Below, piece after piece: positions 26,779-34,936 of a stretch of 64,000 bases of DNA. The stretch is from contig JAUYKZ010000009.1 of NCBI GenBank assembly GCA_030704845.1, positions 165,407 to 229,406 on the forward strand, given 5' to 3'. A model generated the notes under the pieces. It was not told the origin of the DNA. It searched no databases and worked only from the letters and a program-made list of their open reading frames with translations. Every line of letters starts with the position of its first letter. Position 1 is the stretch's first letter. The stretch comes from an archaeon (GTDB lineage Archaea; Nanobdellota; Nanobdellia; Woesearchaeales; GW2011-AR9). The translations under genes were made by a program, and so were the position numbers.

Positions 26779-27876
26779 ATGGCATTGACAAAGAAAGGGC
26801 AAATCGAGATTACGTTCAATTGGATTTATATCCTTATTGCAGGAACGGTTATTCTTCTTTTCTTCGTAGGTTTAGTGTATAAACAGAAAGTAGTTTCTGA
26901 AGAAAAATTAACAACAGAAGTTGTTGAAATATTGGATTCTATATTGCACGGGGCAAGTGTAGCTGAAAAAACTAAAAATTTTGTTAACACCGGAGGAATT
27001 GCTGATTATACTTTACAATTTTCATGTGATGAAGGCGTTTCAAATTATGGGATTAAAGATTCTGGATTCCAAGAAGAAAATTCGGTTACTCCCATTTTTT
27101 CTCTTCCATCAATTCAGACATCTAGATTAGTTTTCTGGAGTTTGCCATATAAATTACCTTATAAAATAATTGATTTATTGTTCATTACTTCGGCAAATAC
27201 AAATTATGTTTTTTTGGGAGTTAATGATTTTGTTAATGAATTTTTAGATGCAACCCAAGAAAGTGATCCATTCCTTAAGATTGCAACAGATAGTAAAAAT
27301 GATATTGATGAAGTTAGAGCAGGAGGTAATACTTACCTACGTTTAATCGATGTTGATGGGACGCATGGAATTTTGGATAATCAACAATTACCAGCTAATC
27401 TTAAAGATTTTGATGAAGAAAGGATTACAGCGGTTGTTTTCAAGGCAGCTCAATCAGTAGATTTCTTTATTGTCCAAAATGGAAGATGGAAGAAAACTAA
27501 TTTCAATCCAGTAAATTTAGTTTCTTTAGGTGGCGAAAGAGATGCAGCTAAATATGCCGCAATTTTCGCTGGTAACGATAAGATCTATGAATGTAACATG
27601 GCGAAAGCTTTCAAAAGGATGCAATATCTAGATGAAGTTTATCAAGGGAAAGTTGAAGATTTGATTGCTTTTTATGTGGGAAGTTCTGTCAATAATAAAG
27701 ATGTTTGTTTAATTAGTCTAACTGAACCATTGTTACAAACAGTATTACAGAGGCATCATACCTCAGCAAGAAGTTGCGTCCTAGAAAAAAAATGTGGAGA
27801 TTTAATTGAGCTTAGTAAAAAAATAATTTCCATCAATGATAATATGGAAAGTGAAGGGTGTGTGAAATTATACTAA
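26779..27876 (+). CDS. KKGQ-type membrane-anchored protein (365 aa)
   Basis: The motif KKGQIE (residues 5-10) stands before one helix (about 14-33). The remainder is outside: a helical spacer (LTTEVVEILDSILHGA) and a mixed alpha-beta domain with cysteines in FSCDEG, YECNMA, KDVCLI, SCVLEKKCG and EGCVKLY that could form disulfides. Proteins with an F-W-IYILIAG helix after KKGQ recur in DPANN genomes as hypothetical proteins. The stop codon is formed by the TATACTAA end of the palindromic repeat that follows, so the repeat inserted at the very end of the gene. Confidence 0.65.
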   Translation: MALTKKGQIEITFNWIYILIAGTVILLFFVGLVYKQKVVSEEKLTTEVVEILDSILHGASVAEKTKNFVNTGGIADYTLQFSCDEGVSNYGIKDSGFQEENSVTPIFSLPSIQTSRLVFWSLPYKLPYKIIDLLFITSANTNYVFLGVNDFVNEFLDATQESDPFLKIATDSKNDIDEVRAGGNTYLRLIDVDGTHGILDNQQLPANLKDFDEERITAVVFKAAQSVDFFIVQNGRWKKTNFNPVNLVSLGGERDAAKYAAIFAGNDKIYECNMAKAFKRMQYLDEVYQGKVEDLIAFYVGSSVNNKDVCLISLTEPLLQTVLQRHHTSARSCVLEKKCGDLIELSKKIISINDNMESEGCVKLY

Positions 27877-27964
27877 AATTCCTTGATTTTCGAACAGAAA
27901 ATCTGGGTTTTTGTATATACCAAAGGAATTAATCTGTTTGAAAGTTAATTCCTTTCAGTATATA
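27869..27964. repeat. TATAC-bounded palindromic repeat, different stems
   Basis: Two modules are bounded by TATACTAAA and CAGTATATA. The inner edges carry GTATATACC. The second module has a long stem, AAAGGAATTAA / TTAATTCCTTT. The first has GATTTTC-GAACA-GAAAATC. The stem sequences differ from the A and B modules, yet the boundaries are the same, so the boundary rather than the stem defines the family. It overlaps the last codons of the upstream gene. Confidence 0.75.
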
Positions 27965-27981
27965 TTAATTGAGAAAACAAA

Positions 27982-28488
27982 ATGATGACTAAAAAAGGGC
28001 AGGGGAGAATGACGGAAACTATCGCCGTTCTTTTTATTTTCTTTGTCCTGATTCTGTTTGGGATTGTATTTTATTTTAAATATCAGGATGTAGCCATCAA
28101 GGAAGATATACGGGAAAGTCTTGCATCTCGAGCAATGGAAACAACGTTAACTTCACTTTTCCTTCCGGAACTTCAATGTAGCAGAGGAGCAGCTGAACCG
28201 GAGGATAATTGTATTGATCTTATCAAGATGAATAATGCAATGAGGGTATTCAAAGAAAATCAAGATAAGTATTATTTCGATATTTTTTCATACGCAAATA
28301 TTACTGTGTTTCAAAAATATCCTACGGAAGAAAAATGGACTGTATATGAGAAAGTTAAACTGAATGCAACGGCTAAAGAGCCAACTTTTTTTGTAGTCGT
28401 GTTACGTAATGAAGCAAGTAAAGAAAGTTCAGAAAGTTCAGAAACAACATTTGGATATGGATATATCTCTGTTGAGGTTTACCGATGA
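27982..28488 (+). CDS. Pilin-like membrane protein, KKGQ type (168 aa)
   Basis: The leader MMTKKGQ is followed by GRMTETIAVLF and a helix (about residues 12-32), with a glutamate near the position of the conserved pilin Glu5. A helical stretch then runs to about 80, with one cysteine pair (LQCSRG, DNCIDL), and the C-terminus is beta-like with a run of Ser and Glu. Its stop overlaps the start of the next gene by 4 bases (ATGA), so translation is coupled. Confidence 0.6.
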   Translation: MMTKKGQGRMTETIAVLFIFFVLILFGIVFYFKYQDVAIKEDIRESLASRAMETTLTSLFLPELQCSRGAAEPEDNCIDLIKMNNAMRVFKENQDKYYFDIFSYANITVFQKYPTEEKWTVYEKVKLNATAKEPTFFVVVLRNEASKESSESSETTFGYGYISVEVYR

Positions 28489-29027
28489 GTTTAATTGAGA
28501 GATGCCGAAAAGGACAAATGGAAGCGATGGGACTAGTTGTAATTGTCATTCTGATAACTTTGGGCATGTTATTTCTTGCTCAATTTGCGCTTAAGGAAGC
28601 TGGTGAAAAAAAGATTTTTACCAGAAAAGGGTTAGCATACAGCTCAATGAGCGCGATTCTTAAAACAACGGTTGAAACAGATTGCCGAGCTAATACAATC
28701 CCTTACCTCGGAAGAGATGTTCTTGAAGATTGTGCAATTAATTTAGCTGATTCTCCGGAGGGTTATTCGAAATATAAATGCAGTGGACTCCATAGTTGTG
28801 TATTTGCAGAACAAAAAATAACTACCTTGCTTTTGAATACTCTTGGAGAATGGAATAAGCGGTACGAATTTCAATCAAGATTAATTAATAATGAGGGGGC
28901 TATGCCCATATTTACTATTACTAACAAAGGCGGGTGTACGGGAAGGGAAAGAGATACTTCTGGGTTATTTCCGATACAGGCAGAAAATGCTGGGTTAATC
29001 GAAAATATCTTATTTATCTGTGATTAA
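28485..29027 (+). CDS. Pilin-like membrane protein, RKGQ type (180 aa)
   Basis: The leader MSLIERCRKGQ is followed by MEAMGLVVIVILITLGMLFL and the rest of the helix (to about residue 33). Glutamate stands near the third position after the glycine. The outer part contains cysteines in TDCRAN, EDCAIN, YKCSG, HSCVFA, GGCTGR and a final ICD, the most in any of the short members, suggesting a disulfide-locked head. It is translated through an ATGA overlap with the gene before it. A new promoter follows its end. Confidence 0.6.
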   Translation: MSLIERCRKGQMEAMGLVVIVILITLGMLFLAQFALKEAGEKKIFTRKGLAYSSMSAILKTTVETDCRANTIPYLGRDVLEDCAINLADSPEGYSKYKCSGLHSCVFAEQKITTLLLNTLGEWNKRYEFQSRLINNEGAMPIFTITNKGGCTGRERDTSGLFPIQAENAGLIENILFICD

Positions 29028-29097
29028 AGGTTGAATTTATCGCAAGGTTTATATAGCTTTTTTCGTTTAACTAATGAAGAAAAGCGAGGTGAACAAG

Positions 29098-29445
29098 ATG
29101 TTTTCCAATAAAAAAGGGCAAGGTATGTCTCTAAATGTAATTATTGTTGCAGCGTTAGCTTTAATTGTTTTAGTGGTGTTGACGGTTATTTTTACTTCTC
29201 GAACAGCGATTTTCTCTGAAAAGGTGGATCAAGGAAGTAGAACCGAATTGATTGAAATGAAAATTTCATACGCAGATTGTCATCCAACCGTAAGGCAAGA
29301 AGGAGAATTTACTTCAGCATTTGAGAGAGCAGAAAGTATCGATGATAAAGAAAATGCAAAAGTTAGTTTCAGAGATGAAATAAACAGATGTAGAGATTCT
29401 CTTGACAGAGCTGAATGTGAATCACAAGGTTGCACTTGGGAGTAA
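29098..29445 (+). CDS. Pilin-like membrane protein, NKKGQ type (115 aa)
   Basis: An earlier in-frame ATG at 29074 exists, but GAGGTG placed eight bases before the ATG at 29098 and the resulting leader MFSNKKGQG favour the later start. The helix spans about residues 10-32. The short outer part holds YADCH, INRCRD and AECESQGC, ending in TWE. A TTTATATAG box at about 29047 shows that a sub-operon starts here within the cluster. Confidence 0.6.
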   Translation: MFSNKKGQGMSLNVIIVAALALIVLVVLTVIFTSRTAIFSEKVDQGSRTELIEMKISYADCHPTVRQEGEFTSAFERAESIDDKENAKVSFRDEINRCRDSLDRAECESQGCTWE

Positions 29446-29447
29446 GC

Positions 29448-29735
29448 ATGAAATCTTCTATTTTTTTTTCCCGTAAAGGGGATGCAAATATGTGGTGGAT
29501 TATCATTGGAGCCGTCATTGCTTTAGTGGTAATGATTGTTTTATTGGTATTCTTTACAGGAAGAAGCGCAACATTAGAATCTGGAATTTTAGATTGTGCT
29601 GGAAAAGGTGGAGTTTGTATTGGGTCAGATGAGGCATGTACCAGGGAAGATGGAACCTTGGGTACAGTTAGTAGAGCATTCCAGTGTTCAGCAGAAGAAA
29701 AATCTCAACAGAGAACTATCTGTTGCTTTAAGTAA
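29448..29735 (+). CDS. Small pilin-like protein with cysteine-knot-like head (95 aa)
   Basis: The leader SRKGDAN precedes a strongly hydrophobic helix beginning MWWIIIGAVIALVVMIV. The outer part of about 50 residues has six cysteines (ILDCAG, GVCIG, EACTR, FQCSA, TICCFK), dense enough for a disulfide-knotted mini-domain. An upstream TTG is possible, but the ATG at 29448 is preceded by GGGAG and gives the family-like leader. It begins two bases after the previous stop. Confidence 0.6.
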   Translation: MKSSIFFSRKGDANMWWIIIGAVIALVVMIVLLVFFTGRSATLESGILDCAGKGGVCIGSDEACTREDGTLGTVSRAFQCSAEEKSQQRTICCFK

Positions 29736-29752
29736 AGTTCATATGGTGAAAG

Positions 29753-29866
29753 ATGAATCAAAGAGGGTTAGCGTTTGAAATTTTGTTAAAAATAGTTCTA
29801 TTTGCGGTAGCTGCGGGATTACTTTTCCTTGCAATTTGGAAAGCTTTCTCTGGAGTGAGTCCATGA
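29753..29866 (+). CDS. Tiny pilin-like membrane peptide (37 aa)
   Basis: I read MNQRGLAFEILLKIVLFAVA and then AGLLFLAIWKAFSGVSP. It has QRG before the hydrophobic helix and a glutamate four residues on, as in its neighbours, but almost nothing outside the membrane. GGTGAAAG precedes the ATG. Its stop overlaps the next start as ATGA. Size, spacing and motif argue for a real gene: perhaps a minor subunit that plugs or primes a filament. Confidence 0.55.
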   Translation: MNQRGLAFEILLKIVLFAVAAGLLFLAIWKAFSGVSP

Positions 29867-30012
29867 AAAATCGTAAAGGGTTATTAGAAGGTACATTAGG
29901 TAAAATAATCTTATGGGTAGCGGCAATTGTAGCCATATTAATCATAGTTGGAGTTGTCTTTAAAGAAAAATTATTTGATTTAATAACTGTATTAATAGAC
30001 AAGATATTGTAG
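29863..30012 (+). CDS. Tiny pilin-like membrane peptide (49 aa)
   Basis: I read MKNRKGLLEGTLGKIILWVA and then a hydrophobic run ending VGVVFKEKLFDLITVLIDKI. RKG and a glutamate three residues later match the cluster pattern. The outer part is a single amphipathic stretch. It overlaps the 37-residue gene by four bases and is followed after seven bases, with GGTGAAAG, by the next gene, so three genes are tightly coupled. Confidence 0.55.
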   Translation: MKNRKGLLEGTLGKIILWVAAIVAILIIVGVVFKEKLFDLITVLIDKIL

Positions 30013-30019
30013 GTGAAAG

Positions 30020-30742
30020 ATGTTAGTTAATATAATCATAAAATTATTATTGGTGATGTTATTAGTCGGTGTAGTTCTAGCGGTAGTTTTTTCACCCGGA
30101 GAAGGATTAAAAGATAAAGTTGTTAATTTGTTCTTAAGCCAAGAAAATACTTTACCCGGCGAATTGCAAAATGTTGGAGAAACTAAAGAAATGCTTTCTC
30201 CGGAACACAAATCAGAAATTTCTGCTTTAAGAAATACAATTCAGCATATGCGAATAAGTGGTAAAAAGAATTGTTTTAGTGACTTTGGTGGGTTTTCATC
30301 ATTAGAAAATGTGGTGGTAAGTATGCAGTATGATGCCCGGGAAGGAAAAACAGATTTCACAATCTCTGGTGGGGCTGGAGGACAGCAGATAGTAACAGAT
30401 CAAAGATTTAGCATTGAAGGAATGTCACCCTGTGTGATTGCTGGGGAAGGTATCAACAGTGGATTTGATCAATTCATTGAAGGCGGAGCAGGTGCATATA
30501 ATCCTGTAAGCGGGATAAGGATAACTCAGACCGATGGCGGAATATTTGGATTAACTAAAAATAGAATTGATTATGGAGATGGATTTAAGAATTTTGTAGG
30601 AAGTTCAGTTTTATTTACTCCAGATAACAAACATATTTGCTTCTTTCCATTAGAAGATGGTATTGGTAGTAGTTATTTAGATTCTTCAGAAGATAATTCA
30701 ATCTCTAAGAAGTTACAAAGCGGAGCTTTAGTTACATGTTAA
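30020..30742 (+). CDS. Membrane-anchored surface protein (240 aa) lacking the K-K-G leader
   Basis: The N-terminus MLVNIIIKLLLVMLLVGVVL forms a helix with only one lysine ahead of its core, unlike its neighbours. The outer part is glycine-rich and beta-like (DFTISGGAGGQQIVTDQRF, FIEGGAGAYNPVSGIRI), with cysteines in KNCFSD, SPCVIA, HICFF and a final TC. It overlaps the next gene by seven bases. Its role is probably as another exported component of the cluster; no domain was recognised. Confidence 0.6.
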   Translation: MLVNIIIKLLLVMLLVGVVLAVVFSPGEGLKDKVVNLFLSQENTLPGELQNVGETKEMLSPEHKSEISALRNTIQHMRISGKKNCFSDFGGFSSLENVVVSMQYDAREGKTDFTISGGAGGQQIVTDQRFSIEGMSPCVIAGEGINSGFDQFIEGGAGAYNPVSGIRITQTDGGIFGLTKNRIDYGDGFKNFVGSSVLFTPDNKHICFFPLEDGIGSSYLDSSEDNSISKKLQSGALVTC

Positions 30743-31593
30743 ATAAGAAAGGCCAGGATGTTGTATTATCGACTCTTGGTAAATGGATAATTCTGATTGC
30801 CGGATTTATGGTTGTTGTTTTAGTAATAAGTTTATTATTTTTCAGAGCGGAAGGAGTAACAAAAGAACAAACTTGTCACGCTAGTGTCATTTCAAGAATT
30901 TCTATCCCTATCGGAAATGAAGAATTTAGATTAGGTCCACTTTCTTGCGAAACTATCGATGAAAAGATTTCTGGAAATCGGGAAGAAATTAAAAGACAAG
31001 TTGCTGATAGCATGGAAAGATGTTGGTGGATGTTTAATGAAGGCAGACAAGATGAAGTATTAAGTTCGGGAGAAGTTAAAAAAGCGTTAGGGTTTGAAGA
31101 TAACAAGAATCAATGTTTCTTATGTTACACTCTAACTGTTGATCAAGATTCAATCGTAGGAGGAGAGATACCTTCTGAAGAGACATTTAATTACCTTTTA
31201 GAGAATAATCATCCTAAAATTGCTGGAACAACTTACATTGATTACATTCAAAGTTATGGTGGGCCAGGTGCAGTTGGTGTTTTAAGTCCAATTAAAGCAA
31301 AAGATATTTATGGTGTGGTATATTTATCTAAGTCTAAGGATACTTCAACTTGGACCTGGGCGGATGTTGGGGCAGCTGCTGCAGTTGTAGGTGGTGGAGT
31401 TGCTTGTTTCACTGGGATAGGTTGTACTGTCGGCGGTCCTCTCGGAGCTGCAGGAGCGGCGTATTTGGGGTCTCATGGTGCTGATGCGGCTCAAGCATTA
31501 ATATATTCAGAACAACGGGCAGTCAGTTCAATATTCATTGACAATTTAAATTCAATCCAGCAAGCAGGATGTGAGGTTAAAGATTTCAGTTAA
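30736..31593 (+). CDS. KKGQ-type protein with a second glycine-rich hydrophobic segment (285 aa)
   Basis: The leader MLNKKGQ precedes a helix at about residues 16-36. The outer part has cysteine pairs (QTCHA, LSCETI, ERCWWMF, NQCFLCYT). Near residues 208-250 lies an Ala/Gly-rich hydrophobic stretch (WADVGAAAAVVGGGVACF, then GGPLGAAGAAYLG), which looks like a glycine-zipper hairpin able to enter or form pores in membranes. That combination is unusual for a pilin-like protein. It overlaps the gene before by seven bases and is one base from the start of the next. Confidence 0.65.
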   Translation: MLNKKGQDVVLSTLGKWIILIAGFMVVVLVISLLFFRAEGVTKEQTCHASVISRISIPIGNEEFRLGPLSCETIDEKISGNREEIKRQVADSMERCWWMFNEGRQDEVLSSGEVKKALGFEDNKNQCFLCYTLTVDQDSIVGGEIPSEETFNYLLENNHPKIAGTTYIDYIQSYGGPGAVGVLSPIKAKDIYGVVYLSKSKDTSTWTWADVGAAAAVVGGGVACFTGIGCTVGGPLGAAGAAYLGSHGADAAQALIYSEQRAVSSIFIDNLNSIQQAGCEVKDFS

Positions 31594-31594
31594 A

Positions 31595-32995
31595 ATGATA
31601 AAAAAGAGGTTTGGGAAGAAAGGGATGTCTTCAGAGATGATCTGGATAATTATAGTTCTAATCCTAGCTTTATTACTTCTTGTAGTTTTCGGAAAACCTG
31701 CGTTAGATTGGATTGGACAAACTGTTGGCGGATTTGGAAAGCAAGCAGAAGTTTCATTTTCTGATTGTGATTTAGATAGAATTCAAAATGAGTTTGATGA
31801 ATGTCCATGTATTCAAAGGGGAGAAACTCCTCACAAAGATTTACTTGGTTGTCCTGTTGGAACAACTTATGAAACTTCGGTGATGGATCGGTCTACTTGT
31901 TTCCAGTACCCTTCTTCTAAAAGTTCTGGAACTTTTGTTGCCGAATGCGATGGAACTAATGAAGAATGTAAAACAGCTAAAACAAAATGCGACACCCTTG
32001 CTGGGACAGTTGTTGCGGAAGCAAAGAAGACAGGTGAGGTGGCAACGAATGGAGATTTGGAATTGACTTCTTTTGTTGTTGGTAATCAAGAATCAAATGA
32101 TCTAAGAATGGGTTTTGATCTTGGGAACAATAAAAATACGGAACGTGTGGCTCTTAGCGGAAGAATTAGTAATGGTGGTAGTGCAACAATTCTTCATTCA
32201 TTTACTGTGAGATATTATATCTGTAAGACTTCTGATCAAACTTTATGCTCAATTAAGAGAGTGTATCCTGATGAAAGTTTAAGCGGAACTCCGGTCAATT
32301 CATTAAATGTCGGAGTTGGTACCGGTTTAACCGTCGGTAATACAATCGATATTCCTAAATCATTCATCGAATTAGGCGGTGATGCTGATTATTGTGAGGC
32401 TGACAATGAATGTTATCTTAAGGTCATGATTGATGCAGATAATAAGTTAAGTGAGCCAAATGAAGATAATAATGAGAGATTGCAGTTTGTTGCATTGGAG
32501 AATGTTAAAAAAAGAGAATTGCCTTTCACAAAATTACAGATAGTAACCATTATAGATGATGGTACAGATGGTGGTATTATTGATGAATATAGGTTAAGCG
32601 ACCCTTGGCCAAGAGAAAATATTCTCGCTAGCAGAGGTAGCAGTGTTGACGGCGATTTACCATCCACAAAACCGACCGACGGTTCATGTTGGGTGTTTAC
32701 AGTTGATAAAGATAATTTTGATGATAATGTTGGTGCAGGCGAAGTTACGGAAGGGACAGTCATCTCAACAACTGATGGGAAACCTCTTACATTAAAAGAT
32801 AAATATATTGGTTCTGCTGGTAGCGTAGTTGAAGATGTTTTCAGCAGCGATATTCAATGGAAAGCTAAACCAGACGGATCACTCATATGTTCACAAGGCG
32901 ATTGGAATCTATGTAGCCAGCAGGCAAGTGATAATGCTTTAACTGTTAGTGGTACCAGATTCGTATGCAGGAATAACATTTGGATACAGGAATAA
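31595..32995 (+). CDS. KKGM-type surface protein with CARDB-like domain (474 aa)
   Basis: The ATG at 31595 gives the leader MIKKRFGKKGMSS and a helix at about residues 15-34; an earlier start inside the previous gene is less likely. A cysteine-rich part follows (SDCDLDR, DECPCIQRG, LLGCP). Residues of about 165-300 resemble a CARDB adhesion domain: GDLELTSFVVGNQES ... LSGRISNGGSATI ... VMIDADNKLSEPNEDNN, the last being the typical end of such domains. The C-terminal third has two cysteines in a WNLCSQ-like setting. It is probably an adhesive or structural tip protein. Confidence 0.7.
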   Translation: MIKKRFGKKGMSSEMIWIIIVLILALLLLVVFGKPALDWIGQTVGGFGKQAEVSFSDCDLDRIQNEFDECPCIQRGETPHKDLLGCPVGTTYETSVMDRSTCFQYPSSKSSGTFVAECDGTNEECKTAKTKCDTLAGTVVAEAKKTGEVATNGDLELTSFVVGNQESNDLRMGFDLGNNKNTERVALSGRISNGGSATILHSFTVRYYICKTSDQTLCSIKRVYPDESLSGTPVNSLNVGVGTGLTVGNTIDIPKSFIELGGDADYCEADNECYLKVMIDADNKLSEPNEDNNERLQFVALENVKKRELPFTKLQIVTIIDDGTDGGIIDEYRLSDPWPRENILASRGSSVDGDLPSTKPTDGSCWVFTVDKDNFDDNVGAGEVTEGTVISTTDGKPLTLKDKYIGSAGSVVEDVFSSDIQWKAKPDGSLICSQGDWNLCSQQASDNALTVSGTRFVCRNNIWIQE

Positions 32996-33017
32996 ATACT
33001 AGAGAGGATGTTTATGT

Positions 33018-33665
33018 ATGAACAAAAAAGGAGATTTAACCGCAGAAGAACTATTGGGACTAATTCTGATAATCATTGTTCTAGGCCTGGTTGGAGCGTT
33101 AATCTTCCAAGGATTTCAAGGTGGAGAGAATAAAAGTAAAGAAACGTTTCTTAGAGTTCTTAACGATGCAGAAACTTTAGAACCTGGAGCGAAAGGATCA
33201 AGTTTATTGTTTCTAGATGCTGAAACCGCGTTAGTTTATTTTGAACCAGAAGCAGATAATGTCACGGTGGATGTTGATGTAACTTTAACTCCAAGAGATT
33301 TACAAGTGGTTTTCAAGAAACCAAACACTTGCGATAACACGAAAGGTTGCGTTTGTTTATTCCAGGAAAATACTTATGAAGATACCGGCGGAACAATTGG
33401 AGATTTACAAGGAACTGTGACTCCAACAAAATCTTCCTGTCGAGAAACTGAAAAATATTTTTCTATGGCTAACTGTGCTGTTGGAGTTGCGGAAGGAGTA
33501 GATTCTTACACTTGCCACAATGGATTTGTCATAGAACGGTTAGTGATTGACAAAGCGAGAGATGAAGTTAAAGTAATCAATACTGATGCACATTATGTAG
33601 CTCCATCGAGAATTGCTTTACAATTACAACGTGAAGGTAACACAGTTACGGTGAGTGTTCAATGA
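33018..33665 (+). CDS. Pilin-like membrane protein, KKGD type (215 aa)
   Basis: The leader MNKKGDLTAEELLGL places glutamates five and six positions after the glycine, matching the conserved pilin Glu5 well. The helix runs to about residue 32 and continues as a polar helix (KSKETFLRVLNDAETL). The head is beta-rich, with cysteines in NTCDNTKGCVC, SSCRET, NCAVG and YTCHNG. AGAGAGG lies upstream of the ATG. The stop overlaps the next start by four bases. Confidence 0.65.
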   Translation: MNKKGDLTAEELLGLILIIIVLGLVGALIFQGFQGGENKSKETFLRVLNDAETLEPGAKGSSLLFLDAETALVYFEPEADNVTVDVDVTLTPRDLQVVFKKPNTCDNTKGCVCLFQENTYEDTGGTIGDLQGTVTPTKSSCRETEKYFSMANCAVGVAEGVDSYTCHNGFVIERLVIDKARDEVKVINTDAHYVAPSRIALQLQREGNTVTVSVQ

Positions 33666-34069
33666 ACAAGAAAGGGGTAGAGTTCACTCTAATAACAATT
33701 ATCAAGATTTTAGCAGTTCTTCTGGTAGGCGGATTAGCAGCATCTAAAGCAGTTCAATTTGCCGATAAAGAAACAATCGTTAAAGTAAATATGGCCGAAG
33801 ATATCCGAGCAATGGTTGATGTTCTTGCTGGCATACCTGGAGATGCAGTTATCAAGTACCCGGGGGATAGTTCATCGTTAATCGTCATATTAAGAAGTGA
33901 TGCGGTTTCAGTTTTCAAACGGGGTGATCCAGATCATCTTCACATCGTAAGAGAATTTGTTCTACCAATCGGATTTACAACATCAGGAATTACTGAAGAA
34001 GAATCACCATCATGTTTAGAGAAAAAAGGGAAAAATATTGAATTGATGAGGTGTAGAGATGAACCGTAG
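33662..34069 (+). CDS. Pilin-like membrane protein, KKGV type (135 aa)
   Basis: MNKKGVEFTLITIIKILAVL is the leader and helix start; the helix ends near residue 27. The head has a DIRAMVDVLAGIPGDAVI helix-strand unit and only two cysteines (SCLEK, RCRDE). It starts inside the stop of the preceding gene and overlaps the following gene by 11 bases, tight coupling that suggests the proteins form one complex in fixed ratio. Confidence 0.6.
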   Translation: MNKKGVEFTLITIIKILAVLLVGGLAASKAVQFADKETIVKVNMAEDIRAMVDVLAGIPGDAVIKYPGDSSSLIVILRSDAVSVFKRGDPDHLHIVREFVLPIGFTTSGITEEESPSCLEKKGKNIELMRCRDEP

Positions 34070-34526
34070 GGGGACTGTAACAGAAGAAGTAATCATCTTT
34101 GTCATTTTTGGATTTATTGCCCTAGGGTTAGTTATCGCATTATTTACAACGATAGTTCAATACGATTCAAGAGCAACGGAATGGCCATTGGAAACTCAAT
34201 CTGAACTAATTGCATTAAGATTTGTGAATAATCCTGATTGTTTCGCGGCAAGTGATGAAATTAACGGAAGAGTAATCACCAATTCAATCGACTTATCAAA
34301 ATTTAATGGGGACCAATTTAAACAATGTTATCCTGAAACAGAATTAAGATCAATCCAATTCAAGTTATCTCTGGAAGGAGAACAGAAAGATATCATCACT
34401 CCCGAATTTCATGATATTATTTCCGCAACTTTGTTTAAGGAAGTTTTAGTTTGGAAAAATGGAAGATTCCAGAAAGATAGATTGTTAATTTACGTACAGA
34501 AAATTTCTGACGGGGGAATCTTCTAA
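34059..34526 (+). CDS. Pilin-like membrane protein, RRGT type (155 aa)
   Basis: MNRRGTVTEEVIIFVIFGFI has two glutamates at the fourth and fifth positions after the glycine, again as in pilins. The helix ends near residue 32. The head contains FVNNPDCFAA and QCYPE, one likely disulfide, and ends with VLVWKNGRFQKDRLLIYVQK. The last base of its stop codon is the first base of the next start (TAATG). Confidence 0.6.
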   Translation: MNRRGTVTEEVIIFVIFGFIALGLVIALFTTIVQYDSRATEWPLETQSELIALRFVNNPDCFAASDEINGRVITNSIDLSKFNGDQFKQCYPETELRSIQFKLSLEGEQKDIITPEFHDIISATLFKEVLVWKNGRFQKDRLLIYVQKISDGGIF

Positions 34527-34936
34527 TGAAATTCAAGAGAATTGGGAAAAAAGGTATTGTTTCAATTAACCTGTTAGAACTATTCTCAATGGTAGCTTTT
34601 ACCGTGATAATCTATTTTTTGGTAAGTTTATTATTATTTTCTGGAATTGATTCGGCTCATAAAGAAAGTAAAGATAATGTTGCGGCTTTCAAAAGAGTTG
34701 ATGCTGGTGTGCAAAATTTAAGAGTCTTATTACAGGAGGGAGCAAACCTCCAATTGATAAATATTGAAACTACTGCAGAAAGAAGCGGAGTACTTGCCGG
34801 GAAAACGATTACCTCTTGTACAGATTACATTGTCGAGAGAGATTGCATTGACGATACGACAGCGATAAGCGATGGAACGTTCCTTTGTAAATGGGCGGGA
34901 GAATTGTGTTATGCCCAGTACCAGGGGTTTAGATAA
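34526..34936 (+). CDS. Pilin-like membrane protein, KKGI type (136 aa)
   Basis: The leader MKFKRIGKKGIVSINLLELF precedes a helix at about residues 18-40. A polar helix (SKDNVAAFKRVDAGVQNLRV) follows, then a small head with cysteines in TSCTDYIVERDC, LCKWAGELC, similar in spacing to parts of the 115-residue protein at 29098. It is coupled by TAATG to the genes on both sides. Confidence 0.6.
   Translation: MKFKRIGKKGIVSINLLELFSMVAFTVIIYFLVSLLLFSGIDSAHKESKDNVAAFKRVDAGVQNLRVLLQEGANLQLINIETTAERSGVLAGKTITSCTDYIVERDCIDDTTAISDGTFLCKWAGELCYAQYQGFR

Noticed and set aside
26565..26819. Minus-strand frames here and at 47241-47465 share an identical stretch of about 27 residues
   Set aside because: The shared part is just the translation of the two-hairpin DNA repeat present at both places. 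Flanking residues are unrelated and no start signals exist.
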